Shown here piece after piece: positions 1 to 8,528 of a stretch of DNA of 64,000 nucleotides. The DNA comes from Amycolatopsis keratiniphila subsp. keratiniphila (lineage in GTDB: Bacteria > Actinomycetota > Actinomycetes > Mycobacteriales > Pseudonocardiaceae), in contig NZ_LQMT02000038.1 in NCBI RefSeq assembly GCF_001620365.2, positions 1-64,000 of the forward strand, written 5' to 3'. How positions within the stretch are numbered: position 1 is the stretch's first letter; the number at the start of each line of letters is the position of its first letter. Below the pieces are notes generated by a model that saw only the letters and a list, made by a program, of their open reading frames with translations, was not told where the DNA came from and did not search any database. A program made the translations under genes and the position numbers.

Positions 1-77
1 GAACGGACCGTTCATGGCGTCGGTCGTGTCTCGGGAGGCGTAAAGGGGCGGGGAAGGGAGCGTCGCGAGGGGGAGAC

Positions 78-130
78 GTTGCGAAAGCCACTTTCGCAAC
101 CTTCAACGTTGCGAAAGTGGCTTTCGCAAC
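78..130. repeat. Tandem hairpin repeat, family A
   Basis: Two copies of GTTGCGAAAG-N3-CTTTCGCAAC (78-100 and 108-130) stand side by side. Each is a perfect 10-base inverted repeat, and the central three bases are CCA in one and TGG in the other, so the pair is also a larger palindrome. The same element recurs at 60930-60982 and 61097-61149. It lies past the 3' end of the leftward hydrolase gene, where a hairpin could end transcription. Confidence 0.85.
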
Positions 131-160
131 GCGACGGGGCCGCCCGCACCACGCTCCGGA

Positions 161-215
161 TGTCATGAAAGGGTCGTTCAGGACGAATGATGTCCTGAAC
201 GACCCTTTCATGACA
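161..215. terminator. Long hairpin, family B, downstream of hydrolase gene
   Basis: A perfect 24-base inverted repeat (161-184 and 192-215) with a 7-base loop; the arm begins TGTCATGAAAGGGTCG. It sits 13 bases past the stop codon of the leftward alpha/beta hydrolase, so it is a good candidate terminator of the importer operon. There is no U-tract, as is usual in high-GC actinobacteria. A near-identical hairpin occurs at 15212-15272. Confidence 0.7.
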
Positions 216-227
216 CAAGCGCAATCC

Positions 228-944
228 TCAGCCGAGGAAGTCGAGCACGGCCGCCTTGAACTCCGGACTCCGCAAAGCCCCACCGTGATCCCCGGGCACC
301 CGCACGAGCGAGGATCCCGGCACCAGCTCCACCAACGTCTCGATGCCCTGGCTCACCGGATCCTCCACCCCCGCCACGAACCGGGTCGGCACCGACACCG
401 CGCCAAGAACCGGCGCGAACGGCTCCGCACGCAGATCCTCGATGCACCGAGCGAGTGCGGCCGGATTCCGTCCCGGCGCGGTGATCATATGCGCGATCAT
501 CCCGGTCAGCGGATCCGACGGCGCCTTGCCGCCACCGGCGAAGGCCAGCGCGGCCGCCACGTCGACGGCGCCGAACGGTTCGAACGGGCTCACCCCGGCG
601 AGCACGAGCCGCCGCACCGGGGCCTGGGCGGGCAGCTCCCAAGACAGCCGCGCGCCCAGCGAATACCCGACGACGTCCACTTCGGACAGATCGGCGACGA
701 GCCGCGACAGTTCCGCGGTGATCGCGGCGGCACCGAGCGAACCCGTCGGGGCGGGGCTGGAGCCGTGCGCGGGAAGGTCCGGTATCACCACCTCCCGGCC
801 CGCGGCGGTGAGCGCGGCGGGCCATCCGGTGGTGATCCAGTCGGTGTGCCCGTCGGAGGCGAATCCGTGCACCAGGAGCACCGGCGGCCCCGAGACGGTT
901 TCGGGGGCGAATCGGCGCACGGCCAAGGAAGTAGTGGCAGACAA
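228..944 (-). CDS. Alpha/beta hydrolase fold protein
   Basis: This 238-residue protein has the layout of a small alpha/beta hydrolase. An HGF oxyanion-hole motif is at residues 26-28, and the nucleophile elbow GYSLGA places the serine at 95. The acid is probably Asp195 and the base His220. There is no signal peptide, so it should be cytoplasmic. It is the last gene of the peptide-importer operon, 12 bases after the dppC-like gene. It may therefore hydrolyse an ester, amide or lactone in the imported compound. Family membership is clear; the substrate is not. Confidence 0.85.
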   Translation of the reverse strand: MSATTSLAVRRFAPETVSGPPVLLVHGFASDGHTDWITTGWPAALTAAGREVVIPDLPAHGSSPAPTGSLGAAAITAELSRLVADLSEVDVVGYSLGARLSWELPAQAPVRRLVLAGVSPFEPFGAVDVAAALAFAGGGKAPSDPLTGMIAHMITAPGRNPAALARCIEDLRAEPFAPVLGAVSVPTRFVAGVEDPVSQGIETLVELVPGSSLVRVPGDHGGALRSPEFKAAVLDFLG

Positions 945-956
945 CGGGATCCTTTC

Positions 957-1877
957 TCAGCTGCCGGAGGGACGGCGGGTGCGCAGGCGCTGCATCTCGC
1001 TCAGCGTCCGCGCGCGGGCGTCGACGGCGATCCGCAGCGACGATCCGATGAGGTTCAGCAGGAAGACGCACACCATGATCGTCACGCCGGGCGCGATCAC
1101 CAGCCAGGGCGCCTGCACCAGGTACGACCGGCCTTCGGCGATCATGTTGCCCCAGGTCGGGGTCGGGGGAGCGATACCGAGGCCGAGGAAGCTCATCGCC
1201 CCGTCCACCAGCATCGCCGCCGCGGACAGGATCACCACCTGCACCAGCGCGAGCGGCAGCACGTTCGGGAACACGTGCACGACGAGGATCTTCCACCGGC
1301 TCATCCCCGAAACCCGCGCCGCGCCGATGTAGGCACGGCCGGCGATGCCGAGCACCCGGCTTCGGATGACGCGGGCGGTGAACGGCGTGAAGATCACCGT
1401 CAGCGCGATCAGCTCGGTCCAGATGCTCGCGCCGAGCGAGATCGCCAGCGCCATCGCGAGGATGATCGCCGGGAACGACATCCAGGCGTCCATCACCCGC
1501 ATCAGCACCGCGTCGGCCGCCCGGAAGAACCCGCTGATCAGCCCGATCACCAGGCCGGTGAAGGCCGCGCACAGGGTGATCAGCGCGGACAGCCCGAGCG
1601 ACGCCCGCCCGCCGGAGACCAGGCGGGCGAGCACGTCACGGCCGAACGAGTCCGTGCCGAGCGGATGCGCCGCCGACGGTGGCAGCAGCCGGTTCACCGG
1701 GTCGGTCGCGCTGACGCTCGGCAGGAAGAACGGCAGCACGATCACGGCCAGGACGATCACCGCAAGGATGGCCGTGGTGATCACCAGCATCCGGTTGCGG
1801 CGGAACACTTTGGCCGCGCGGCCGGACGACGGCTTCTCACGCACCGGCGACGTCTTTTCCACGAGAGCGACGCTCAC
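957..1877 (-). CDS. Dipeptide/oligopeptide-type ABC permease, DppC-like
   Basis: A 306-residue inner-membrane permease of the DppC/OppC family. A charged N-terminal tail precedes a first membrane segment at about residues 28-50, and further helices follow. The EAA loop (GAARVSGMSRWKILVVH) that contacts the ATPase is in the second half. I chose the GTG start at 1877 because it overlaps the TGA stop of the dppB-like gene (GTGA); the open frame extends far upstream but is not coding there. With its DppB-like partner it forms the channel for the lipoprotein's ligand. Confidence 0.9.
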   Translation of the reverse strand: MSVALVEKTSPVREKPSSGRAAKVFRRNRMLVITTAILAVIVLAVIVLPFFLPSVSATDPVNRLLPPSAAHPLGTDSFGRDVLARLVSGGRASLGLSALITLCAAFTGLVIGLISGFFRAADAVLMRVMDAWMSFPAIILAMALAISLGASIWTELIALTVIFTPFTARVIRSRVLGIAGRAYIGAARVSGMSRWKILVVHVFPNVLPLALVQVVILSAAAMLVDGAMSFLGLGIAPPTPTWGNMIAEGRSYLVQAPWLVIAPGVTIMVCVFLLNLIGSSLRIAVDARARTLSEMQRLRTRRPSGS

Positions 1878-2818
1878 GAGACACGCACCTTCGGGTCGAG
1901 CAGCGCGTACGACAGGTCCACCAGCAGGTTGACCAGCACGAACAGCACCGCGACGAACAGCGTCACGCCCTGGATCAGCGGGAAGTCGCGGGTGGACACC
2001 GCGCCCATCAGCAGATGGCCGAGCCCCGGCACGACGAAGATGGACTCGATGATCACGATGCCGCCGACCAGCATGGCGAAGTTGCTGCCCAGCTGGGTGA
2101 TCAGCGGCATCAGCGCGTTCGGCAGGACGTGTTTGGTCATCACCTGCCGTTCCGACAGGCCCTTGACCCGCGCGGTGCGCAGATACGCCAGCGGCAGCTC
2201 GCCGAGCAGGCTTTCCCGCAGGGTGAGCACGAACAACGCGGTCTGCCCGATGACCAGCACGGTCAGCGGCAGCACCAGCGCGGGCACCGCCGTCGCCGGA
2301 TCGGTGAAGAGGTTTTCGTAGCCGCTGGAAGGGAACCAGCGCAGCGTCACCGAGAACACGAGCACGAGCATCAGCGAGATCCAGAAGTCCGGCATCGCCA
2401 TGCCCAGCGCGGACAGCCGGTCCAGCGCCCGCGCCACCGGGTTGCGCGGCGACACCGCCTGCCACGAGGTGATCGCGACCGAGAGGAAGAAGCTGATCAC
2501 CGTCGAGAGCACGGCCAGCGTCAACGTCGGCAGGATGTGGTCGGCGACAACGCCGAGCACCGGCGCGTGATAGGTGATCGACGTGCCGAAGTCGCCGTGC
2601 AGCACGTTCCCGGCCCACGTCAGGTACTGCTCCCACAGCGGGCCGTTCAGCCCCATGCTCTCCCGCAGCGCGTCCACATCGGATGGTCGCGCGGTCGGGC
2701 CGAGGATGGCCTGCGCCGGATCGCCGGGGATCAGCCGGATGACGAAGAACATCATCGTCCCGACGATCACCAGGATGATCAGCAGATCGCGCAGCCTGCG
2801 CAGCAGCAGACCGGTCAT
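1874..2818 (-). CDS. Dipeptide/oligopeptide-type ABC permease, DppB-like
   Basis: A 314-residue DppB/OppB-family permease. The N-terminal RRLRDLLIILVIVGTMMFF segment is the usual first helix. The periplasmic domain carries the family's GDPAQ...LG region, and the EAA loop (YLRTARVKGLSERQVMTKH) appears in the C-terminal half. It starts in an ATGA overlap with the lipoprotein gene and ends in a GTGA overlap with the dppC-like gene, so the operon is probably translationally coupled. Length and domain order are normal. Confidence 0.92.
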   Translation of the reverse strand: MTGLLLRRLRDLLIILVIVGTMMFFVIRLIPGDPAQAILGPTARPSDVDALRESMGLNGPLWEQYLTWAGNVLHGDFGTSITYHAPVLGVVADHILPTLTLAVLSTVISFFLSVAITSWQAVSPRNPVARALDRLSALGMAMPDFWISLMLVLVFSVTLRWFPSSGYENLFTDPATAVPALVLPLTVLVIGQTALFVLTLRESLLGELPLAYLRTARVKGLSERQVMTKHVLPNALMPLITQLGSNFAMLVGGIVIIESIFVVPGLGHLLMGAVSTRDFPLIQGVTLFVAVLFVLVNLLVDLSYALLDPKVRVS

Positions 2819-4395
2819 GACGCCAGCCAGGTGTTCCAGAAGACGCGGTAGAAGTCGCCGTAACCCTTGAGCTTGGGGGAGTAGGCCGCGTACAGCTTCG
2901 ACTGGCTCAGCGTGATCACCGAAAGCTGCTTCCAGGTGAACGCCTGCAGCTTGTCCACCACCGCCTTCGCCTGCTCAGGAGTGGTCGAGGCGTTGAACTC
3001 CGCCATGAGTCCATCCAGCTCGGGCGAGGTCGAACCGTTCAGCGTGCCCAGGGTGAGCGCGGGCATCTGCGCGGGCGAGGTCAGCGCCGAATCGAAGAAC
3101 AGGGTGGTGATGTCCCAGCCACCCGGCTCCTTGGTCAGCGTGCCGAGCATGGTGGCGAAGTCGAAGGTGTCGATCTTGGTGTTGATGCCGATCTTCGACA
3201 GGCTGTCCTGGATCAGCACGGCCCACTTGCCGAACTCCGGGTACGAGTTCGTGGTGACGATGCGGATGGTCGCGCCGGCGGTGATCCCCGCCGCGGCCAG
3301 CAGCTGCTTCGCCTTCTCCGGGTCGTGCGCCTTGTAGACCTCTTCGCCCGCGGTGGAATAGAACTGCTTGTTGTCCGGCGAGGCGAAGGCGCCGGTCTCG
3401 ACGGTGAGATCCTTGCTGCCACCGGTGGCCGCGTTGATCGCGGGCTTGTCCAGCAGCAGGTTCAGCGCTTCGCGGGCACGGGGGTCGGCGAACTTCGAAC
3501 CGGTGTTGAAGTTCGGGATCACCACGTTGTCGTTGCCGCCGGGCAGGTTGTGCACGACCACGGCCGGGTTGTTGCGCAGCGGCTCGTACTGGTCGTTCGT
3601 GGGCATGATGTGGTCCCACTGGCCGGTCTGAAGGCCGTTGATCAGCGCGTCCTGATCGGAGACCACCTTGTAGGTCACGGTGTCGAGGTACGCGTGCTTG
3701 GCGCCCGCCTGCCCGCCCCAGTCCTCTTCGGACCGCGACTTGTAGCCGGTGTACCGCTCCAGCACCAGTTCACGGCCGATGTCCCAGCTCTTCAGCTTGT
3801 ACGGCCCGGTCCCGATCGCCTTGTCCTGGGCGAAGCCGGTCGGTGCGACACCGGTGAGGTTCTTCGCCTCGTAGATCTCCGTGCCCGCGCCGGCGAGTTC
3901 GTTGATCAGCGGGTAGCGCGGCTTCTTGAGCTTGATGGTCACCGTCGCCGGATCGGTCGGGGTGATCGCGTCGATGTCCGGCGTGACCAGCTGACCGGTG
4001 CGGTGTACCTGCTGCCACCGCTTCAGGCTCGCGACGACGTCCTCGGACGTCAGCGGGTTGCCGTCGTGGAAGGTGACGCCCTGGCGGAGCTTGAAGGTGT
4101 AGGTGAGGCGGTCCGGGCTGGTGGTGTAGTCCTCGACCAGCATGGGCCGGGCGGTGAAGCCGCGGTCCACCTCGAACAGCTTCTCGTACATCATGTTGCC
4201 GATATGCGCGGTCACCTGGCCGGGGTTCGCGACCATGTCGAGCGACTGCGGATCGGTGGGCACGGCGACGTTCAGGTTTCCGCCGGGCTTCGGGGGCCCG
4301 TCCGCCGCGCCACCACCGGCCTGCCCTCCCATACACGAGCTGAGCAGCAGGACGGTCGCCAGGCCGAGGGCGGCCGAGGTCAGGGTTCGTCTCAT
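2815..4395 (-). CDS. Peptide-type ABC transporter substrate-binding lipoprotein
   Basis: A 526-residue SBP_bac_5 family protein. The first 21 residues form a lipoprotein signal with lipobox LSSC, the lipidated residue being Cys21, so it should be anchored outside the membrane. The body shows family features such as LTYTFKLRQGVTFHDGNPLTSEDVV and AIGTGPYKLKSW. The start at 4395 overlaps the ATPase stop (ATGA). Such proteins bind peptides, but nickel, opine and oligosaccharide relatives exist. The neighbouring hydrolases and methyltransferase leave the ligand open. Confidence 0.92.
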   Translation of the reverse strand: MRRTLTSAALGLATVLLLSSCMGGQAGGGAADGPPKPGGNLNVAVPTDPQSLDMVANPGQVTAHIGNMMYEKLFEVDRGFTARPMLVEDYTTSPDRLTYTFKLRQGVTFHDGNPLTSEDVVASLKRWQQVHRTGQLVTPDIDAITPTDPATVTIKLKKPRYPLINELAGAGTEIYEAKNLTGVAPTGFAQDKAIGTGPYKLKSWDIGRELVLERYTGYKSRSEEDWGGQAGAKHAYLDTVTYKVVSDQDALINGLQTGQWDHIMPTNDQYEPLRNNPAVVVHNLPGGNDNVVIPNFNTGSKFADPRAREALNLLLDKPAINAATGGSKDLTVETGAFASPDNKQFYSTAGEEVYKAHDPEKAKQLLAAAGITAGATIRIVTTNSYPEFGKWAVLIQDSLSKIGINTKIDTFDFATMLGTLTKEPGGWDITTLFFDSALTSPAQMPALTLGTLNGSTSPELDGLMAEFNASTTPEQAKAVVDKLQAFTWKQLSVITLSQSKLYAAYSPKLKGYGDFYRVFWNTWLAS

Positions 4396-6152
4396 GGGTT
4401 CCGCACTCCAGTGTGGGGGTGGGCGGGCAGTTCTGGATTCGCCGCGAGGAGACGGCGGGTGTACTCGTGCCGGGGGTGGAGCCGGATCTCGTCCGGTTCG
4501 CCGATCTCGATCAGTCCGCCCCGGTACATCACGCCGACCCGGTCGGCGACCGACAGCACCAGGCTGAGGTTGTGCGTGATGAACAGGAAGCTGAGCGCGC
4601 GGGTGCGCCGCAGGTCCAGCAATAGGTTCATCACCTGGCCCTGCACCGAGACGTCGAGCGCGGAGGTCGGCTCGTCGGCGACGATGAGGTCGGGTTCGGC
4701 CGCGATCGCGCGGGCGATCGAGACGCGCTGCCGTTGCCCGCCGGAGAGCTGCGAAGGCAGTTTCTTCGCGGTGTCGGTGGGAAGCCCGACCTCGTCGATG
4801 AGTTCGGTGACGCGGCGGTCGAGTTCCGCGCCGCGGAGGCCGGTGAGTTCCCGCAGCGGCTCGGCGATGATCCTTGCGGCGGTGTGCCGGGGATCGAGCG
4901 AGCTCTGCGGATCCTGGAAGATGAGCTGCGCGCGGCGGCGGAACGCGCGCTCGTCGCCTTCGAGACCGGACGGCGTACACCGGTGTTCACCGAAGGCGAT
5001 GCTGCCTTCGGTCGGGCTTTCCAGCGCGCTCACCAGGCGGCCGAGCGTGGTCTTGCCCGAACCGGATTCCCCGACCAGGCCGAAGAACTCACCCGGCGCG
5101 ATCTCCAGCGAGACGTCCTTGACCGCGTGCACCTCGGGCTCTCGGCTCAGCGAGAACCGGCCGCGCCGTCCGTACACTTTGGACACCGAGTCGATGACGA
5201 GCGCGGTGCCGTCGTTCGTCTCCCTGGTCTGCGGAAGGCTCAACGACCTGGTTTCGGTCGCGACCGCCGATTCGCCGTTCATCGCCGCTTCGAGCAGTGC
5301 CTCGGAGATGGTGGGGAAGCCGTCGCGCCTGCTCACCCCGAGCTGCGGGACGCAGTCGAGCAACGCCTTGGTGTACGGATGCTTCGGCGAATGAAGAATG
5401 TCCTCTGTGGACCCGAGCTCGACCAGTTCGCCCCGGTACATCACCGCGATCCGGTCCGCCACCTGCGCGGCCACGCCCATGTCGTGCGTGATGAAGACGC
5501 ATGCGGTGCCGTGGTCGCGGCGGACGCGGTCGAACAGGGTGAGGATCTCCGCCTGCGTGGTCACGTCCAGTGCGGTGGTCGGCTCGTCGGCGATCAGCAG
5601 GCTCGGGTCGGCCATCAGGGCCAGCGCGATCATCACGCGCTGCTGCATGCCGCCCGACATCTGGTGCGGATACAGGGAAAGCACGCGGTCGGTGTCGGTG
5701 AGACCGACCTCCTTCAAGAGGCCTCGGGCTTTCGCCTCGGCCTCGCGGTGCAACGGCGTGCCCTTGCGCGCGGCTTGTCGCGGCAGGGAACCGGGCTTCC
5801 GGTAGGCCTCGATCAGCTGCTTGCCGACGCGTTGGCTGGGATTGAGCGAATCCAGCGCCTCCTGGAAGATCATGCCGATCCGCGGGCCGCGGTACGCGCG
5901 CATCTCGTCGGCGGAAAGCCGCGTGAGATCCACGCCGTCGACGCTGATCTCGCCGCGGGTGAACACCGGCGCGACGAACTCCAGTAACCGGATGATCGAC
6001 AAGGCCGTCACCGTTTTACCGCTGCCGGATTCGCCGACCACGCAGAGTGTCCGGCCTTGGTCGAGGTCGAACGAAAGTTCGCGCACCAGTTCGCGTTCGG
6101 TTTCGTCGGCGATCACACCGACGGTGAGTTCTCGTAATTCGAGCAGGGTCAT
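4392..6152 (-). CDS. Fused two-domain peptide ABC transporter ATPase (DppD-DppF type)
   Basis: A 586-residue protein containing both ATPase domains of the importer. Domain 1 has Walker A GESGSGKT at 40-47, signature MSGGMQQ at 165-171, Walker B ending DE at 189-190 and the H-loop His at 223. Domain 2 has Walker A at 361-368 and signature LSGGQRQ at 469-475, followed by Walker B. Each domain ends in an oligopeptide-transporter-like tail with HPYT or HEYT. The start at 6152 has a GGAAAGGGG ribosome site; the upstream extension was rejected. It is the first gene of a five-gene leftward operon with promoter and operators at 6221-6355. Confidence 0.92.
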   Translation of the reverse strand: MTLLELRELTVGVIADETERELVRELSFDLDQGRTLCVVGESGSGKTVTALSIIRLLEFVAPVFTRGEISVDGVDLTRLSADEMRAYRGPRIGMIFQEALDSLNPSQRVGKQLIEAYRKPGSLPRQAARKGTPLHREAEAKARGLLKEVGLTDTDRVLSLYPHQMSGGMQQRVMIALALMADPSLLIADEPTTALDVTTQAEILTLFDRVRRDHGTACVFITHDMGVAAQVADRIAVMYRGELVELGSTEDILHSPKHPYTKALLDCVPQLGVSRRDGFPTISEALLEAAMNGESAVATETRSLSLPQTRETNDGTALVIDSVSKVYGRRGRFSLSREPEVHAVKDVSLEIAPGEFFGLVGESGSGKTTLGRLVSALESPTEGSIAFGEHRCTPSGLEGDERAFRRRAQLIFQDPQSSLDPRHTAARIIAEPLRELTGLRGAELDRRVTELIDEVGLPTDTAKKLPSQLSGGQRQRVSIARAIAAEPDLIVADEPTSALDVSVQGQVMNLLLDLRRTRALSFLFITHNLSLVLSVADRVGVMYRGGLIEIGEPDEIRLHPRHEYTRRLLAANPELPAHPHTGVRNP

Positions 6153-6220
6153 GAATCCCCTTTCCCGAGCCCGCCCGGAGCGGACCGCACTGCCGGGGAA
6201 CGGACCTCCGGCGGGGGTAG

Positions 6221-6236
6221 TTCTACGCATGTTGAC
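6221..6236. promoter_or_regulatory. Candidate TetR operator 1 (degenerate)
   Basis: TTCTAC-GCAT-GTTGAC matches the TTCTAC-N4-GTAGGA motif perfectly in the left half and weakly in the right. It overlaps the likely -10 of the leftward importer promoter, which suits repression of the ABC operon. It is the weakest of the four sites. Confidence 0.45.
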
Positions 6237-6257
6237 ACCGGGGGAGTGCGCTGTCAA
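6229..6257 (-). promoter_or_regulatory. Candidate promoter of the importer operon
   Basis: On the minus strand a perfect TTGACA (6257-6252) is followed after 17 bases by CAACAT (6234-6229), a weak -10. It lies about 80 bases before the ATPase start and overlaps operator 1. The -35 is strong and the -10 is only plausible. Confidence 0.4.
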
Positions 6258-6265
6258 TGGGTATA

Positions 6266-6281
6266 TTCTACGAATGTAGGA
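6266..6281. promoter_or_regulatory. Candidate TetR operator 2
   Basis: TTCTAC-GAAT-GTAGGA, a 16-base imperfect palindrome. Both half-sites are identical to the site in front of the TetR gene at 9140-9155; only the four central bases differ. It lies between the divergent importer and methyltransferase genes. Confidence 0.65.
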
Positions 6282-6339
6282 AGTTGATATCCGGCGGGTT
6301 TTTCCTGGTGGTGGGCGAAAACTTGCACTGGATTCTTTT

Positions 6340-6355
6340 GTCTACGTCTGTAGAC
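6340..6355. promoter_or_regulatory. Candidate TetR operator 3 (perfect palindrome)
   Basis: GTCTAC-GTCT-GTAGAC is a perfect 6-base inverted repeat with a 4-base spacer. It lies 32 bases before the methyltransferase start codon, where bound repressor would block transcription or early elongation. It shares the TCTAC-N4-GTAG core with the sites at 6266 and 9140. Confidence 0.6.
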
Positions 6356-6386
6356 TCTCGGCGGAAACGAGCTAAGGAGGGCACCC

Positions 6387-7373
6387 GTGAGCGGGTCGAC
6401 CAAGACTGCCGGTCCCGAGCGGATCGTGGACATCGCCGTGGGGTACATGGCGGCCAAGCAACTCTTCGCGGCGAGCCGGACCGGCCTGTTCACCGCGCTC
6501 GCCGGCGGGCCCTTGACCGCCGCGGAACTGGCGGAGAAGACCGGCAAACCGGAGAAGATCACCCGCATCCTCGGTGACGCCATGTCATCACTCAAGCTGC
6601 TGTCCCGTGTGGACGGACGCTACGCACTGGCCGAGGACGCCGCGGAGTACCTCGGCGGCGGAGAGCTCGATCTGGCGCCGTTCCTCACCTTCCTGGACTC
6701 GATCAGCTACCCGCATTGGCTGCAGTTCGGTCACACGGCCGACAGCGGCGAGCCGGGCAAGCTGGAGATGGACGACGCGCGCTGGGGCACGTTCATGGCA
6801 GGAGTCATGACGTATAACGCCCTGCACGCCAAGATGCTGGGCGGCGCCTACGATTTCGGCTCCCATCGCAAAGCGCTGGATCTCGGCGGCCTGTCGAGCG
6901 CGTTCGCCGTCGAAGCCATGAAGGCCAACGACGGGCTGCACACCACGTTCGTCTTCGATCCGGGTTTCACCGAGTCGGTCACCACCGCGGCGGCCGAAGC
7001 CGGGCTCGCGGACCGCGCGACCGTCATCGGGGCGGAGACGCCCACCGCGCGTCCCGAGGGCGAGTTCGACCTGGTGATGGTCAACCACGTCGTCCACCGT
7101 TTCGACGCCGAGCAGAACGCCGGGATCCTGCGCAACGCCCGCGCCGCCGCCGCGCCGGGGGCGACGTTGCTGCTGCTCGACTTCTTCCTCGACGACGACG
7201 CCGTCCAGCGGCCGATCGACGCATTGCACGCGGGGGAGTACCTCGTCATCGACGGGACGGTCGTCTACCCGGAGGCCGAAGTCCGTGACTGGCTGGACGA
7301 GGCGGGCTGGCGGGTCACCGGCCGGCTCGCGCTGCCGGGCAGCCCGCGGGTGCTCGTCGCGGAAGCGGTGTGA
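6387..7373 (+). CDS. O-methyltransferase-like protein (PF00891-type)
   Basis: A 328-residue protein with a winged-helix dimerisation domain (about residues 10-95) and a Rossmann-type domain (about 150-328), as in SAM-dependent O-methyltransferases of polyketide and phenolic pathways. The general base is probably His237 in VVHRFD. The usual glycine-rich SAM loop DxGGGxG reads DLGGLSSAFA here (165-174), so SAM binding may be altered. The GTG start at 6387 has an AAGGAGG site. It overlaps the next gene by four bases. Its target is unknown; co-regulation with the importer suggests the imported compound or a derivative. Confidence 0.85.
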   Translation: MSGSTKTAGPERIVDIAVGYMAAKQLFAASRTGLFTALAGGPLTAAELAEKTGKPEKITRILGDAMSSLKLLSRVDGRYALAEDAAEYLGGGELDLAPFLTFLDSISYPHWLQFGHTADSGEPGKLEMDDARWGTFMAGVMTYNALHAKMLGGAYDFGSHRKALDLGGLSSAFAVEAMKANDGLHTTFVFDPGFTESVTTAAAEAGLADRATVIGAETPTARPEGEFDLVMVNHVVHRFDAEQNAGILRNARAAAAPGATLLLLDFFLDDDAVQRPIDALHAGEYLVIDGTVVYPEAEVRDWLDEAGWRVTGRLALPGSPRVLVAEAV

Positions 7374-8305
7374 CCGTGACCCTCGATCCCGCGGTCAAGG
7401 AACTGCTGGCCCGCAGCACTCCCTCGGAGGCTCCAGCTGGGCCGCTGACGGCTCCCGAGTTGCGCGCCGCGTTCGCCGCTTCGTGGCGGCGTCCCGATTC
7501 GGTCGAAGAGGTCGCTTCGGTGACCGACCACGTGCTGCCTTCCGGAGTGCGGGTGCGGATCTATCTGCCGGAGGCCACGGCGCCGGTGCCCGCGTTCGTC
7601 TGGATCCACGGTGGTGGCTGGACGATCGGGTCGATCGACGAGAACGAGGTAGCGTCGCGGGCGGTGTGCAACGCGGCCGGGGTTGCGGTCGTCGCGGTCG
7701 ACTACCGGCTCGCGCCCGAGCACCCGTTCCCGGCGGCTCCGGACGACTGCTACGCCGTCGTCGAATGGCTGGCCTCGGGCGGTGCCGGTCCGTCGGTGGA
7801 CGGGGCGCGGATCGCGATCGGCGGCGAAAGCGCGGGCGGCAACCTGTCGACGGTGGTCTCGATGATGTCCCGCGACCGGGGCGGCCCGCCGGTGGCCGCG
7901 CAGGTGCTGATCTGCCCGGTCTTCGGTCACCCGGACGACGGGTTCCGGTCCTATGTGGACTTCGCCGAGGGCTTCGGCATGACCGCCGGGGCGATGCGGT
8001 TCTTCTTCGAGCAGTACGCGTCGGATCCGGCTCACCTGAACGATCCGTACCTGCTGCCGTTGCGCTCCGACGATCTGACCCGGCTCCCGCCGGCGCTGGT
8101 GCTCACGGCCGAGTACGACGTCCTGCGGGACGAAGGCGAGGAGTTCGCGCGGCGCCTGACCGACGCGGGGACCCAGGTGGAGATGACGCGGTATTCGGGC
8201 CAGATCCACGGTTTCTACGGTCTGTACACGGATCTTCCCGCTTCACCGCGCTCGCATCGGCACGTGGCGAGTTTCCTGACCCGGACCTTCGACCGCCGCG
8301 TTTAG
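7370..8305 (+). CDS. Alpha/beta hydrolase, hormone-sensitive-lipase (HSL/BFAE) family
   Basis: A 311-residue esterase-like protein. The HSL oxyanion motif HGGGW is at 80-84 and the nucleophile motif GESAGG at 152-157 (Ser154). Asp250 and His280 complete the triad. The DYRLAPEHPFPAAPDD segment is also characteristic. It starts at a GTG inside the methyltransferase stop (GTGTGA), so the two are probably made together. It lacks a signal peptide. Relatives cleave short-chain esters; the substrate here is unknown. Confidence 0.9.
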   Translation: MTVTLDPAVKELLARSTPSEAPAGPLTAPELRAAFAASWRRPDSVEEVASVTDHVLPSGVRVRIYLPEATAPVPAFVWIHGGGWTIGSIDENEVASRAVCNAAGVAVVAVDYRLAPEHPFPAAPDDCYAVVEWLASGGAGPSVDGARIAIGGESAGGNLSTVVSMMSRDRGGPPVAAQVLICPVFGHPDDGFRSYVDFAEGFGMTAGAMRFFFEQYASDPAHLNDPYLLPLRSDDLTRLPPALVLTAEYDVLRDEGEEFARRLTDAGTQVEMTRYSGQIHGFYGLYTDLPASPRSHRHVASFLTRTFDRRV

Positions 8306-8344
8306 TTCTCTGAATGCGGTCTATCAGCGGCCAAGACGGTGGCC

Positions 8345-8475
8345 GGAAGCCGATCTCGCGTGCTTGAACACCGCGCACCCGTGCTTGGAGACCGAACACG
8401 CGTGATCAGAGGCGGATCTCGCGTGTTCGGTCTTCAAGCACGCGAGATCCGCCTCCAAGCACGCGAGTCACGTCT
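8345..8475. repeat. CGCGAG/CTCGCG short repeat array, family D
   Basis: This gene-free stretch holds repeated 10-15 base units built on GATCTCGCGTG and CACGCGAG, in both orientations, joined by TGCTTGGA/CCTCCAAG-like spacers. Parts pair as long imperfect hairpins. Similar arrays occur at 25355-25500 and 54839-54940. It lies between two convergent genes. No coding potential is visible. Confidence 0.6.
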
Positions 8476-8528
8476 GGGAGTTCGGCGAACAGGCCAGGTC
8501 ACTGCGTGAGATGTGGGGAAAGTGTCCG

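Noticed and set aside
1..60. The palindrome GAACGG-A-CCGTTC at the left edge
   Set aside because: It may be half of a hairpin cut by the window edge. Too little is visible to assign it to a family.
117..2321. A 734-codon open frame on the plus strand
   Set aside because: It lies antisense to the hydrolase and permease genes, which have clear motifs. Its translation is Arg/His-rich without any domain, the usual high-GC shadow.
3325..5394. A 689-codon open frame on the plus strand
   Set aside because: Antisense to the binding lipoprotein and the ATPase; low-complexity translation and no ribosome site.
8345..8475. CRISPR-like array
   Set aside because: Repeat units are short, vary in length and orientation, and have no constant spacers; no cas genes are present.
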